This document shows, one piece after another, positions 8,948-17,241 of a DNA stretch of 64,000 bases. A program made the position numbers and the translations under genes. The DNA comes from JAFIFT01 sp020051095 (GTDB lineage Bacteria > Pseudomonadota > Gammaproteobacteria > Legionellales > Legionellaceae): the NCBI RefSeq assembly GCF_964199965.1, contig NZ_CAXMZT010000003.1:124001-188000 (forward strand), given 5' to 3'. Under the pieces are notes generated by a model, which saw only the letters and a list, made by a program, of their open reading frames with translations, did not search any database and was not told the origin of the DNA. How positions within the stretch are numbered: the first letter of the stretch is position 1; every line of letters begins with the position of its first letter.

Positions 8948-10898
8948 ATCCTAGACCTATGTTTTCAATAAATAACAACGTTTGCATGAGACTTCTTGTT
9001 CGTTTTACCGGCGGCAAACTAGCGAATATCTGTCGCCCATAATCGCGACCAACTAATCGGGGATCACCGATAACAAAGAGACCGACATCTTGTGAATCAC
9101 GTATCAATCGGCCAACCCCTTGTTTTAATGCGATGACGGCTTGGGGTAACGAATAGGCATCAAACGCAGACACCCCTTGGGATCGTAAATAGGCAATCCT
9201 GCCTTTGTTGATGGGATCTTCGGGGCTTGCAAAAGGCAGCTTGTCGATAATCACACACGATAAAGCCTCCCCTTTCACATCGACGCCTTCCCAAAACGTC
9301 GACGTCCCCAACAACACCGCATTCCCTAAATCACGGAAACGAGACAGCAGTATGGTTTTTGATTCTTCACCTTGTATTAAAAGAGGATATTTTAGTGTAT
9401 TTTGTAGCTTAGCTGCAACCTGCTTTAATGCGCGATGGCTGGTAAATAAGAAAAACGTTCTCCCACCACATGCGTCAATGACAGGTAAAACCTGCTCGAT
9501 CAGTTTGTCATGGTAATCGCGGTCTTTGACATCGGGCAAATGCCTGGGCAAATATAACAAGGCTTGTTGCCAATAGTCGAAAGGGCTGGGGTAAATCGCC
9601 GTTTTTGCTTTAGTTAACCCCAGAGGTTTTAAGAAAAATTCAAACGAATCAGCCATGGTTAACGTTGCAGACGTGAATATGTAGCTTCTTCTGGCATAGC
9701 TAACAAGTTGGGAAAATTGTTCAGCAACTGATTGGGGGGTCATGTGCACAACAATCGACTTTCTAAAGGATTCTACCCACAGGATCATGGAATCCGCGTT
9801 ATCTTGAATTGGTACAAAGAGTGCAACAATTTCTTGCAGGCGTTCATCACATCGAGCTAATCCTTTATTTTCTTCATGCAGATAGGGCTTAATATCTTCT
9901 TTCAAATCCATTAATAATTGTTGCAGGGCAAGCCATGTCGATTGAAATGGGGGAGCTCGCCACAATTTTTGCCACTCGCTCCGTGACTCAGCAGGCCCAC
10001 ATAAGTGAAGCAATTGGCTAATATGTTGATTGATGGTAACCACATAATTGTTTAAACAATCCAAGGATTTGACATCAGAGGGCCACTCCTTTTGCAAATC
10101 TGAGAGAAAGTCCTCAATTTGCCTTGTTCCAAGACGCTTTCCATTAAATCGTGTTGCAATCTCATGCAACTGATGGGCTTCATCAAAAATAATGACATCC
10201 GCTCCGGGTAGCAACTCGGCAAAGCCTTCTTGCTTCAACGCAGAGTCGGCAAAGAATAAATGATGATTAATGACGACAACATCTGCTTCCAGAGCTTTTT
10301 TGCGAGCATCAACTAAAAAGCACTCATTAAAAAAGCCACATTTCTGGCCTAAACAATTGTCTGTTGTTGATGTAGCGTAAGGCCAGACAGGTGCATCATC
10401 GGCAATTTCAGGTAACTCTGTTCGCAAGCCTGTCTTTAGTCGACCTAACTGCTCACGTATAAATGCCATATCATGGCTTTGTTGCTTTGTTTCAAAATGG
10501 CCTTCACTGGCATATAAGTGAGTCCGATATAAGCAAATATAATTGGAACGACCTTTTAAATTAATCGCTTTGACTGAAATACCTAAGGCTTTAATGAGTT
10601 GGGGTAAATCTTTATTAAACAGTTGGTCTTGCAAGGTTTTTGTTGCAGTAGAAATAATCGCTTTTTTGCCAGATAAAAGTGCGGGAACGAGGTAGGCAAA
10701 TGTTTTTCCCGTGCCTGTTCCTGCCTCAGCCGCAAGTTGCCCATTGTCTTCGATACATTGGGCAATGGCTTTTGCGAGTTCTTGCTGTGCTTTCCGTGGA
10801 TGATAGCCAGCAATTGCCGTTGTTAATCGTCCATTGTTAGAAAATACCCGGCTTGTTTGACTAAGCAAACTACCGGTTAATCCTGTCAGCTCTCCCAC
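8928..10898 (-). CDS. DinG/YoaA-family ATP-dependent DNA helicase
   Basis: Superfamily 2 XPD-like 5'-3' helicase with an iron-sulfur cluster. The 656 residues carry Walker A AEAGTGTGKTFAYLVP, four cluster cysteines around CLGQKCGFFNEC, the DEAH box (IIFDEAHQLHE), and the C-terminal motif VI region KQGVGRLIRD. Length is closer to E. coli YoaA than to DinG. The start used is GTG at 10898, which overlaps the fdxA end by 13 bp. It probably acts in repair of stalled forks or D-loops; the exact orthologue is uncertain. Confidence 0.9.
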   Translation of the reverse strand: MGELTGLTGSLLSQTSRVFSNNGRLTTAIAGYHPRKAQQELAKAIAQCIEDNGQLAAEAGTGTGKTFAYLVPALLSGKKAIISTATKTLQDQLFNKDLPQLIKALGISVKAINLKGRSNYICLYRTHLYASEGHFETKQQSHDMAFIREQLGRLKTGLRTELPEIADDAPVWPYATSTTDNCLGQKCGFFNECFLVDARKKALEADVVVINHHLFFADSALKQEGFAELLPGADVIIFDEAHQLHEIATRFNGKRLGTRQIEDFLSDLQKEWPSDVKSLDCLNNYVVTINQHISQLLHLCGPAESRSEWQKLWRAPPFQSTWLALQQLLMDLKEDIKPYLHEENKGLARCDERLQEIVALFVPIQDNADSMILWVESFRKSIVVHMTPQSVAEQFSQLVSYARRSYIFTSATLTMADSFEFFLKPLGLTKAKTAIYPSPFDYWQQALLYLPRHLPDVKDRDYHDKLIEQVLPVIDACGGRTFFLFTSHRALKQVAAKLQNTLKYPLLIQGEESKTILLSRFRDLGNAVLLGTSTFWEGVDVKGEALSCVIIDKLPFASPEDPINKGRIAYLRSQGVSAFDAYSLPQAVIALKQGVGRLIRDSQDVGLFVIGDPRLVGRDYGRQIFASLPPVKRTRSLMQTLLFIENIGLGYEVVST

Positions 10899-11221
10899 TG
10901 AGTTTCTAACATATCACGTTTATTTTCGACCCCTTCCCATGATTTCGCGTCGTCAGGGGCATCCTTTTTAGCGGTGATATTGGGCCAATGTGCCGCTAGC
11001 TCAGCATTCAGTTGCTTGAATTCAGCTTGCTCTGGGGTTAAATCATCTTCCGAAACAATCGCTTCAACAGGACATTCCGGTTCACATAATGCGCAGTCAA
11101 TGCACTCATCAGGATGAATCACCAGGAAATTCGGGCCTTCATAAAAACAATCCACTGGACAAACTTCCACGCAGTCAGTGTACTTGCATTTGATGCATTG
11201 TTCTGTCACCACAAATGTCAT
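10886..11221 (-). CDS. fdxA: 7Fe-8S ferredoxin
   Basis: A 111-residue electron carrier. The N-terminal CIKCKYTDCVEVCPVDC and following CIDCALCEPECPVEA give the cysteine pattern of FdxA-type [3Fe-4S][4Fe-4S] ferredoxins. The C-terminal extension (about residues 65-111) is standard for this family. ATG start with GGAGTAAAAA just upstream. The electron partner is not evident from context; downstream is an FeS helicase gene in the same transcript. Confidence 0.95.
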   Translation of the reverse strand: MTFVVTEQCIKCKYTDCVEVCPVDCFYEGPNFLVIHPDECIDCALCEPECPVEAIVSEDDLTPEQAEFKQLNAELAAHWPNITAKKDAPDDAKSWEGVENKRDMLETQWES

Positions 11222-11240
11222 TTTTTACTCCTTAGCTAAC

Positions 11241-11459
11241 TTAACTACTAGGATTGGGTAAAACATAAAAACTGCTGATATTATCCGCAGTCAAAGGGGG
11301 AGGAACAACTAACAAGGGTCCATTTCTACTACCTTTGTATAACGATTCACCCGTGGTGGCGTAGCGTGAGCATCCTTGGTTTAGGAGTAATGCCAAACCA
11401 ACCGACACGAGCATCATTGTGCGTCGCCATTTGGGGAGTATGTTAACTAAATAATGCAC
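11241..11459 (-). CDS. Short lipoprotein resembling the N-terminus of BamC
   Basis: A 72-residue protein with a hydrophobic leader and a candidate lipidation cysteine in LLNQGC (the residues before Cys fit a lipobox poorly). The mature tail has YKGSRNGPLLVVPPPL, like the unstructured BamC segment that contacts BamD, and the gene follows dapA, the usual place of bamC/nlpB. The large helix-grip domains of E. coli BamC are missing, so this is a reduced form or a separate short lipoprotein. Function is inferred from position and the short resemblance only. Confidence 0.6.
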   Translation of the reverse strand: MHYLVNILPKWRRTMMLVSVGLALLLNQGCSRYATTGESLYKGSRNGPLLVVPPPLTADNISSFYVLPNPSS

Positions 11460-11469
11460 ATCATACCTC

Positions 11470-12342
11470 TTAAAGATTCGCTAATTGCTGTATTGCTGCC
11501 TCAACAGCCGGATGATATTTTGTTGATAATGGCGTTAAAGGCAGCCGAATTTCATCATTAATTAACCCTTGTTTACTGACCATCCATTTCACAGGAATCG
11601 GATTTGCTTCAACAAACATCAATTGATGAAGGAATTGTATATCGCTCTGCAATGCTAGACAAGCATCATATTCCTTATCTTCGGCTAATTCACATAATTT
11701 TGCCATGATTTTGGGGGCAACATTGGCTGTCACTGAAATAACCCCTTTCGCGCCATTAGTTAGCCACTCTGCACAAGTTGGGTCATCCCCGCTGTAAACA
11801 TCGAGGGTGTTATTTGTTTCTTTTAAAATTGCTTTCAATCGACTCATATCCGCTGTGGCATCCTTAATACCAATGATATTAGGATATTGCGTGAGCCTAG
11901 CAATGGTTTCGGGCAACAAGTCACAAGCGGTTCTTCCTGGCACATTATACATAATAATAGGCAACGCTGCTTGGCTAGCAATTTGGCTATAATGCTGAAA
12001 AAGCCCTTCTTGAGTGGGTTTAATGTAGGCAGGCGTCATAATCAGCGCTGCATGCACACCAAGGCCCATGGCTTCTTTTGTGAAAGCCACCGCATCACGT
12101 GTTGCATTTGCACCCGTTCCGGCTATCACCGGAACCCGCTCTCGGGTGTGTTGAACGGCTGTCTTAATGATTAATAATTTCTCTTCGTGATTTAACGTCC
12201 CAGACTCACCGGTTGTGCCTGCAACCACTAACGCGTGTGTTCCCATTTCTATATGGTAGTCAATCAGCTCTTTCAATCGGGGCACATCGATTTGACCATT
12301 TAACAGCGGGGTTACAAGCGCGACCATGCTTCCTCGAAACAT
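11470..12342 (-). CDS. dapA: 4-hydroxy-tetrahydrodipicolinate synthase
   Basis: Condenses pyruvate with aspartate semialdehyde in the lysine/diaminopimelate pathway. The 290-residue TIM-barrel protein has the pyruvate-binding GTTGES motif, the catalytic tyrosine region IMYNVPGRT and the Schiff-base lysine in GIKDATADM. GGGAG stands a few bases before the ATG. A plausible sigma70 promoter lies at 12370-12398. The BamC-like gene follows after 10 bp, as in E. coli. Confidence 0.96.
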   Translation of the reverse strand: MFRGSMVALVTPLLNGQIDVPRLKELIDYHIEMGTHALVVAGTTGESGTLNHEEKLLIIKTAVQHTRERVPVIAGTGANATRDAVAFTKEAMGLGVHAALIMTPAYIKPTQEGLFQHYSQIASQAALPIIMYNVPGRTACDLLPETIARLTQYPNIIGIKDATADMSRLKAILKETNNTLDVYSGDDPTCAEWLTNGAKGVISVTANVAPKIMAKLCELAEDKEYDACLALQSDIQFLHQLMFVEANPIPVKWMVSKQGLINDEIRLPLTPLSTKYHPAVEAAIQQLANL

Positions 12343-12369
12343 ACGATAACTCCCAATTATTTTTTTCCT

Positions 12370-12398
12370 AGTTTAATGTGCTCACGCAAGGGGTACAA
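12370..12398 (-). promoter_or_regulatory. Candidate sigma70 promoter for dapA
   Basis: On the minus strand, TTGTAC (12398-12393) and TAAACT (12375-12370) are separated by 17 bp, about 30 bp before the dapA start. Matched by eye only. Confidence 0.45.
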
Positions 12399-12448
12399 GT
12401 CGGACTATAAAAAAAAATTAATTGCTGTGCTGCGCTTGATCAAACGCC

Positions 12449-12478
12449 TTGATTTTATGTTCATTTAGTTGATATATA
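12449..12478 (+). promoter_or_regulatory. Candidate sigma70 promoter for glycine-zipper lipoprotein
   Basis: TTGATT (12449-12454) and TATATA (12473-12478) with an 18 bp spacer, about 50 bp before the lipoprotein ATG. Read by eye. Confidence 0.4.
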
Positions 12479-12528
12479 GTTTATTTATTCTACAATTAAT
12501 AATGAAGGAACTGATATGAGGACATAGC

Positions 12529-12768
12529 ATGAAAAAAGCGATTCAAGTTGTTGGTTTAGCTGGTACACTTTCACTCGTTGTGGGTTGTTCAGGCGCAGCA
12601 GTAGGATCCGGAGTAGGCGCTGCAGCTGGTGCTGGTCTCGGCTATGCCGTATCGGGTGGTACTGCTCTTGGTACTGTGCTTGGTGCAGGTGCAGGTGCAT
12701 TAGCAGGTGGAGCCATTGGCTCAACGTATGATAGGCCTTATTATTATCCGCCTTATTACTACTACTAG
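12529..12768 (+). CDS. Glycine-zipper lipoprotein (OsmB/Rcc01693-like)
   Basis: A 79-residue protein with a lipoprotein signal ending in LVVGC. The mature part is alternating Gly/Ala with a glycine-zipper pattern (GAAAGAGLGYAVSGG, then GAGAGALAGGAIG) that can insert in membranes, and a tyrosine/proline-rich tail (YYYPPYYYY). It is probably anchored in the outer membrane. It is a single-gene unit: promoter at 12449-12478 and a strong terminator at 12788-12829. Small osmotic-stress lipoproteins share this layout, but regulation here is unknown. Confidence 0.75.
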   Translation: MKKAIQVVGLAGTLSLVVGCSGAAVGSGVGAAAGAGLGYAVSGGTALGTVLGAGAGALAGGAIGSTYDRPYYYPPYYYY

Positions 12769-12787
12769 TAGATTACCTCCATATAAA

Positions 12788-12829
12788 CCCACATTACGCC
12801 TATGGCTAATGTGGGCTACAATTTTTTTT
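12788..12829 (+). terminator. Rho-independent terminator after glycine-zipper lipoprotein
   Basis: Perfect 9 bp stem CCCACATTA / TAATGTGGG (12788-12796 and 12807-12815) with an inner GCC/GGC pairing, followed within 6 bases by eight T residues (12822-12829). Confidence 0.88.
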
Positions 12830-12914
12830 CAAAATTTCCATTATCCCTAAGCCTAACGGCAATGGGCGTTGGTTAGAGGTTTTTTAATTCGGATTCATGC
12901 CAAAACAAATTCTT

Positions 12915-12942
12915 TTCACAATTCTAATTTTCAAGCTATACT
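12915..12942 (+). promoter_or_regulatory. Candidate sigma70 promoter for motAB
   Basis: TTCACA (12915-12920) and TATACT (12937-12942), 16 bp spacer, 36 bp before motA. A sigma28 (FliA) box was looked for and not found, which is unusual for a stator operon. Confidence 0.4.
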
Positions 12943-12977
12943 AAAAGCTCAGTATTTTTGAAATTGACCGGGACGTC

Positions 12978-13883
12978 ATGCTACTAATCATTGGATATAT
13001 TGTCATTTTAGCTTCGGTATTCGGTGGATTTGCGCTCGCCGGGGGGCATTTGGCAGCCATTTTTCAGCCAGTTGAACTGCTGATTATTTGTGGAGCCGCT
13101 GTTGGCGCATTAATTGTGGGGAATACGAATAGTACCCTTAAAGAACTGCTAAAAGCATTGCCATCGGTTACTAAATCAGCAAAGACTAACAAGCGTGCAT
13201 ACATGGATTTGCTTAATTTACTGTATGCGTTGCTAAATAAATCTCGCCAAGAAGGACTCATGTCCCTTGAAACAGATGTGGATGAACCCGCTGAAAGCAA
13301 AATTTTTCAACAATTCCCTAGCGTCGCTAAAAACCATCACTTAAGGGACTTCATTTGTGACTATGTTCGCTTAATGATCACCGCCAACATGCAACCCTTC
13401 CAGCTTGAAGCCTTAATGGACAATGAAATTGAAACTCACCACAAAGAAGCCTTGATTCCTGCCAATACTGTGACAAAACTAGCTGATGGAATGCCAGCTT
13501 TTGGTATTGTTGCCGCTGTCTTAGGCGTGGTACACACCATGGAATCAATCCATCTCCCCCCATCCCAACTGGGCGTTCTGGTAGCGCAGGCACTGGTAGG
13601 GACTTTTTTGGGTATTTTGCTAGGGTATGGGTTTATTGGTCCTATTGGTAATTCACTGGAAATCAGGGCCAATGAAATTCACTTAATGATGAACTGTATT
13701 AAAGAAACCTTACTCGCCAGTTTGCATAATAACCCACCCATCATTTCCGTTGAGTTTGGACGCAAAGTATTATTCTCCCAAGCTCGTCCTACATTCAATG
13801 AATTAAATGATGAAATAAAGAATGCGAAAGCTGCGCCTGCAGCAGCGGATACTCCTGCGTCAGAAAAAAGCAAAGAATCATAA
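12978..13883 (+). CDS. motA: Flagellar motor stator protein MotA
   Basis: Proton channel subunit of the flagellar stator. The 301 residues show TM1 (about 1-21), TM2 (about 32-50), a long cytoplasmic loop and TM3-TM4 (about 172-230). The conserved proline region ADGMPAFGIVAAVLGVVHTM matches the MotA torque/proton-path motif. motB begins 14 bp downstream. No other flagellar gene is in the window, so this stator operon stands apart from the rest of the regulon, as is common in Legionella. Confidence 0.95.
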   Translation: MLLIIGYIVILASVFGGFALAGGHLAAIFQPVELLIICGAAVGALIVGNTNSTLKELLKALPSVTKSAKTNKRAYMDLLNLLYALLNKSRQEGLMSLETDVDEPAESKIFQQFPSVAKNHHLRDFICDYVRLMITANMQPFQLEALMDNEIETHHKEALIPANTVTKLADGMPAFGIVAAVLGVVHTMESIHLPPSQLGVLVAQALVGTFLGILLGYGFIGPIGNSLEIRANEIHLMMNCIKETLLASLHNNPPIISVEFGRKVLFSQARPTFNELNDEIKNAKAAPAAADTPASEKSKES

Positions 13884-13897
13884 TAGGATACTAAACG

Positions 13898-14791
13898 ATG
13901 TCCGGTAAACGAGAAGAATTGTCTGACGAAAAAGAATCCAGCCCGATTATCGTTAAGAAAATCAAAAAGCATGAACATGGCCATCATGGTGGCGCTTGGA
14001 AAATTGCCTTTGCCGATTTTGTTACCGCAATGATGGCTTTTTTCCTATTAATGTGGCTATTAGCTTCTCTTAACAAAGCCCAAAAAGAAGGGATAGCAGA
14101 CTATTTCAAACAGCCCATAAAAATTGGCCTGCTTGGTGGTGACAGCATGGGTGACCGGGCATTGCAAGTTGTAGGTGGCGGTAAAAATATTGAAGAGCAG
14201 GACGGCTCTGTGTCCGCCTCCGATAAACCCGTGAGTAAACAAAAATCGACCGCTGAAATAAAAGACCCTGGGCAACGAGCTGTTGAGATAAAGGCATTGA
14301 ATGAATTACGCGACAACATCATGCTTGCTATGAAAAGCGACCCAGCACTTGATGGGCTTAAAAAGCAATTGTTAATGGATGATGTAAAAGACGGATTACG
14401 TATCCAACTAATCGATAATAAGGATCAGCCCATGTTTGGCATTGGCAGTGATGAAATGAGCGATGAAATGAAACAAATGTTGCAAAAAATCGCAAAGGTC
14501 GTCAATCAAGTCGATAATAAAATTAGCATTCAGGGGCATACCGATGCTCACCCCTACCACAACCCCGAAGATCTGGAACAAACCAACTGGGAGCTGTCTA
14601 CCCAACGAGCCAATGCCGCCAGAAGAGCGCTAGTCGCCTCCGGCGTATCTGAAGACAAATTCTTGCGCATTACCGGCTATTCTTCCACCATTTTATTCAA
14701 CCCTGGCGATCCCTTTGACGCCCGTAATCGACGAATCAGCATTATCGTCATGAAAAAAGATTCCGAGATTGAGTTATTAAAAGGACAATAG
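13898..14791 (+). CDS. motB: Flagellar motor stator protein MotB
   Basis: Partner of MotA that anchors the stator to peptidoglycan. The 297 residues have a charged cytoplasmic N-terminus with a His-rich patch (HEHGHHGG), one TM helix (about 33-57) with the essential proton-binding Asp40 in AFADFVTAMM, a plug/linker, and an OmpA-like peptidoglycan-binding domain (about 160-285) with QGHTDAHPY and the NRRISIIV end motif. Cotranscribed with motA. Confidence 0.95.
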   Translation: MSGKREELSDEKESSPIIVKKIKKHEHGHHGGAWKIAFADFVTAMMAFFLLMWLLASLNKAQKEGIADYFKQPIKIGLLGGDSMGDRALQVVGGGKNIEEQDGSVSASDKPVSKQKSTAEIKDPGQRAVEIKALNELRDNIMLAMKSDPALDGLKKQLLMDDVKDGLRIQLIDNKDQPMFGIGSDEMSDEMKQMLQKIAKVVNQVDNKISIQGHTDAHPYHNPEDLEQTNWELSTQRANAARRALVASGVSEDKFLRITGYSSTILFNPGDPFDARNRRISIIVMKKDSEIELLKGQ

Positions 14792-14836
14792 TCGAAAATA
14801 TTTGACACCCATGGCAATCTCCAGCCGGGTTATTCC

Positions 14837-15187
14837 ATGAACCACCGTGTCAATAATTATGGTATCAAATTTGACGATAACATACCGGATATTGAACGGA
14901 TCAAAATAGCCTCCGCCATGTTTCAAGCAGGCAGTCAAATTGAGGGGTCAGCGCGGGGTGTAATTACCGGAATGATAATGGACCCCAAGAAAGAAGAACA
15001 AGGCATGGCTCTCAATCAACAATTAAAAGCAGCCGCGGTAGATTTTGTCAATGAGATCAACCAACACGCACCCAACTCAGGCATTGGCTCAGCCAATCAC
15101 CTAATCTATGCATCCAATGACGTGATCCATAGCACCCCTGCACAACAAGCAGTGGATACGCAGCCGAAACAGCCTCGCCCAAGATAG
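14837..15187 (+). CDS. Small protein of unknown function downstream of motB
   Basis: A 116-residue soluble protein with no signal peptide or TM segment. The N-terminal half is mildly amphipathic (residues 18-55); the C-terminal 30 residues are proline/glutamine rich and look disordered. It follows motB by 45 bp on the same strand without a visible terminator, so it may be cotranscribed. Codon use looks like its neighbours. No family is recognised. Confidence 0.55.
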   Translation: MNHRVNNYGIKFDDNIPDIERIKIASAMFQAGSQIEGSARGVITGMIMDPKKEEQGMALNQQLKAAAVDFVNEINQHAPNSGIGSANHLIYASNDVIHSTPAQQAVDTQPKQPRPR

Positions 15188-15269
15188 TTTATTAAATAGA
15201 CAACAAATCAAACCTTGCCCACGCTTTGGTGATCAACGCTCGGTTGATGAATAATACCCCCATCAGTGA

Positions 15270-17114
15270 CTACTGAGGTGCCAACTTTAAGTCAGAGTAG
15301 TTCAGCGCTTGATTTCTCATTCTTTTGTCAACGAGTGTATCGAATTGGCCTTTGTTCAACTCAACCCCAACCGCTTTTTGGCTAAAAAATAGAAGATTTT
15401 GACATCGCGTTACTTGCTGCTGAAGGGCCGTTATTTTCTGACACAGTTTCGCTTTCGCCAGTTTATTTTGATTTAACTGGGATGATGGCAAAGGAATATA
15501 CTTTGCACCACTGAATAATGAGCCTAAACTGACCCCCTCTTTTTCTCGAACGTGAATTTTAATGTCACTTGCTTGATTCACTTGCTGAATCTCTTTTTGT
15601 TGTTGGCTATCAAATTTTCGGCTTAATCTATCTTTGGCCAATTTTTCTTGACAATAGTTGTAGGTTAAGGTTTTTGGATCTTTTCCCTTCGATAAGGCAT
15701 TTTCACGCCGCACGTCTTGCAACCGAGTGTATGTTTTTTTGATTTCAAGATTTAATTGTTCCGATACACCATCTAATTTCTTACTCAGAAACGCTATTTC
15801 TACTTGAGCAGCTTTGCGCATGCACCGGCAATATTGCTTTTGCTCTTCCGTTAAAGACTCATCTTCAAGTAATTCACCAATCTTATTGATAGCAAGTTGT
15901 AAACGATAGCAATAAAATTGGATAAATTCAGACTCTGGCAGTTGGTTCTCGATCCAAGCATCGATACACGATTGGCCGCATGATCCCATAAATTGATAGT
16001 TCAGCTTTTTTTTATCATCATGAAGTTGTTTAGCATGGTAGAGCTTTAATATAGGAGCATTCATCAGATTGACACCATCACTAACCGTTTCAGCCTGGAT
16101 GATGGTTGGTCTGACAAGTGTCTCTATAAAATCTGATTTAAACAATGATTGAATCGATAGTTCATCAGTCACTTTAATCGGCGTTTGACTATCGTCAATC
16201 ACTAGGTTCACAAACAAGGTTTTCCAACTGGCTGTATTATGAGCGCCTGCACCCGTGTTATAAAAGCGAAACCGAACCGAGTCGGTAGACACCTTTTCCA
16301 CATCAAATACAGTTGCATGTGCCCCTTCTTCGCTGTGAAATCCATGGTTAAAAAGCGCTGTTTCTCCCGCTTCCAAATTCACAATCGTATCAAGTGCATC
16401 AAAGACTCTATCCGTCAAACAAATACTTTCAATGTCATAGGTTCGGCCTAGTTTTTGCAAAAATTTGTGCTGAGCCTTTTTCATGAGAACAGACTCTTCA
16501 ACTTGATGGCAATGTTGTAGTTGGTCGATGATATGCCTGAAACGTTTTTCCATCATAGCACTGTGAGGAAGGGTCTCTAAAAATGCTTCTAAATCTTGGC
16601 GATAATTATCAAAGGAATCAATGGTTAAGGATCCTTCTAACTCATCGGGTACATTTTTAACCATTAATAGCGTGCGATGCGATAAATAACTTAAAGTTCG
16701 TTTAGTATCTTTATCTTGGAGGACCATACTAACAGCCCCCCCCACAAAGTACCAGAGCACCTTGTCATACCAAGCCAGTGGGTTTTGCTCCCTCTGGGCA
16801 TTTTTCAATTGTTGTTTGGCCTGTTTAATCACCGCCAAATAGCCTGATTCATCCTGGTTGAGAAAACCAATAAAATACAGAAAAGTTTGCCACCATGTCT
16901 TTTTTTGGTAAATTGCTTGGTTATGATATTGGCTAAGTTTATCAATGAGATTTTGATAAAATTGCACTTGCGCCGCCAAACTCTCTTCTGGATTTGATTG
17001 ATATTTTGTCAAAAGCGACTGCGCTTTTGACCCTCGGCCGACTAAATTAGTATCGTTATCATTCAGTAATGTGTTAAGTTGTTGACGAAGATGATAATGA
17101 TATTTGACTGCCAT
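15270..17114 (-). CDS. Large unknown protein, possible Dot/Icm substrate
   Basis: A 614-residue cytosolic-type protein without a signal peptide. An N-terminal helical region (1-110) has a short hydrophobic patch (about 73-85). The middle region contains GAHATVF (His266) and YNTGAGAH (285-292), then GSCGQSCIDAW (Cys379, Cys383). A His segment plus a Gln-x-x-Gly-x-Cys segment recalls papain-like or permuted cysteine hydrolases seen among Legionella effectors, but this is pattern inference. The C-terminal third (about 410-600) is coiled-coil rich in Lys/Gln/Glu. It is a single gene, divergent from nothing, downstream of the baeRF gene on the same strand. I do not recognise a named family. Confidence 0.7.
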   Translation of the reverse strand: MAVKYHYHLRQQLNTLLNDNDTNLVGRGSKAQSLLTKYQSNPEESLAAQVQFYQNLIDKLSQYHNQAIYQKKTWWQTFLYFIGFLNQDESGYLAVIKQAKQQLKNAQREQNPLAWYDKVLWYFVGGAVSMVLQDKDTKRTLSYLSHRTLLMVKNVPDELEGSLTIDSFDNYRQDLEAFLETLPHSAMMEKRFRHIIDQLQHCHQVEESVLMKKAQHKFLQKLGRTYDIESICLTDRVFDALDTIVNLEAGETALFNHGFHSEEGAHATVFDVEKVSTDSVRFRFYNTGAGAHNTASWKTLFVNLVIDDSQTPIKVTDELSIQSLFKSDFIETLVRPTIIQAETVSDGVNLMNAPILKLYHAKQLHDDKKKLNYQFMGSCGQSCIDAWIENQLPESEFIQFYCYRLQLAINKIGELLEDESLTEEQKQYCRCMRKAAQVEIAFLSKKLDGVSEQLNLEIKKTYTRLQDVRRENALSKGKDPKTLTYNYCQEKLAKDRLSRKFDSQQQKEIQQVNQASDIKIHVREKEGVSLGSLFSGAKYIPLPSSQLNQNKLAKAKLCQKITALQQQVTRCQNLLFFSQKAVGVELNKGQFDTLVDKRMRNQALNYSDLKLAPQ

Positions 17115-17225
17115 AACAGCAAGACCTGGCCTTTAAAGATAAGCAAACAATATCATCTTCCTGGATATATAGCAATCAACAAGGCATCATTTAAAACACT
17201 ATGTTTTAAGATAACGTCATTACTA

Positions 17226-17241
17226 TCGATATTAATATCGA
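17226..17241. promoter_or_regulatory. 16 bp perfect palindrome upstream of the 614-residue gene
   Basis: TCGATATTAATATCGA, a perfect inverted repeat overlapping the stop codon of the baeRF gene and 112 bp before the next gene's start on the minus strand. It includes TTAATAT, similar to the core reported for Legionella PmrA boxes. It could be an operator; nothing proves use. Confidence 0.35.

Noticed and set aside
12978..14791. ExbB/ExbD-type pair instead of MotA/MotB
   Set aside because: MotA proline motif, MotB Asp40 and the OmpA-like domain with plug region fit the flagellar stator.
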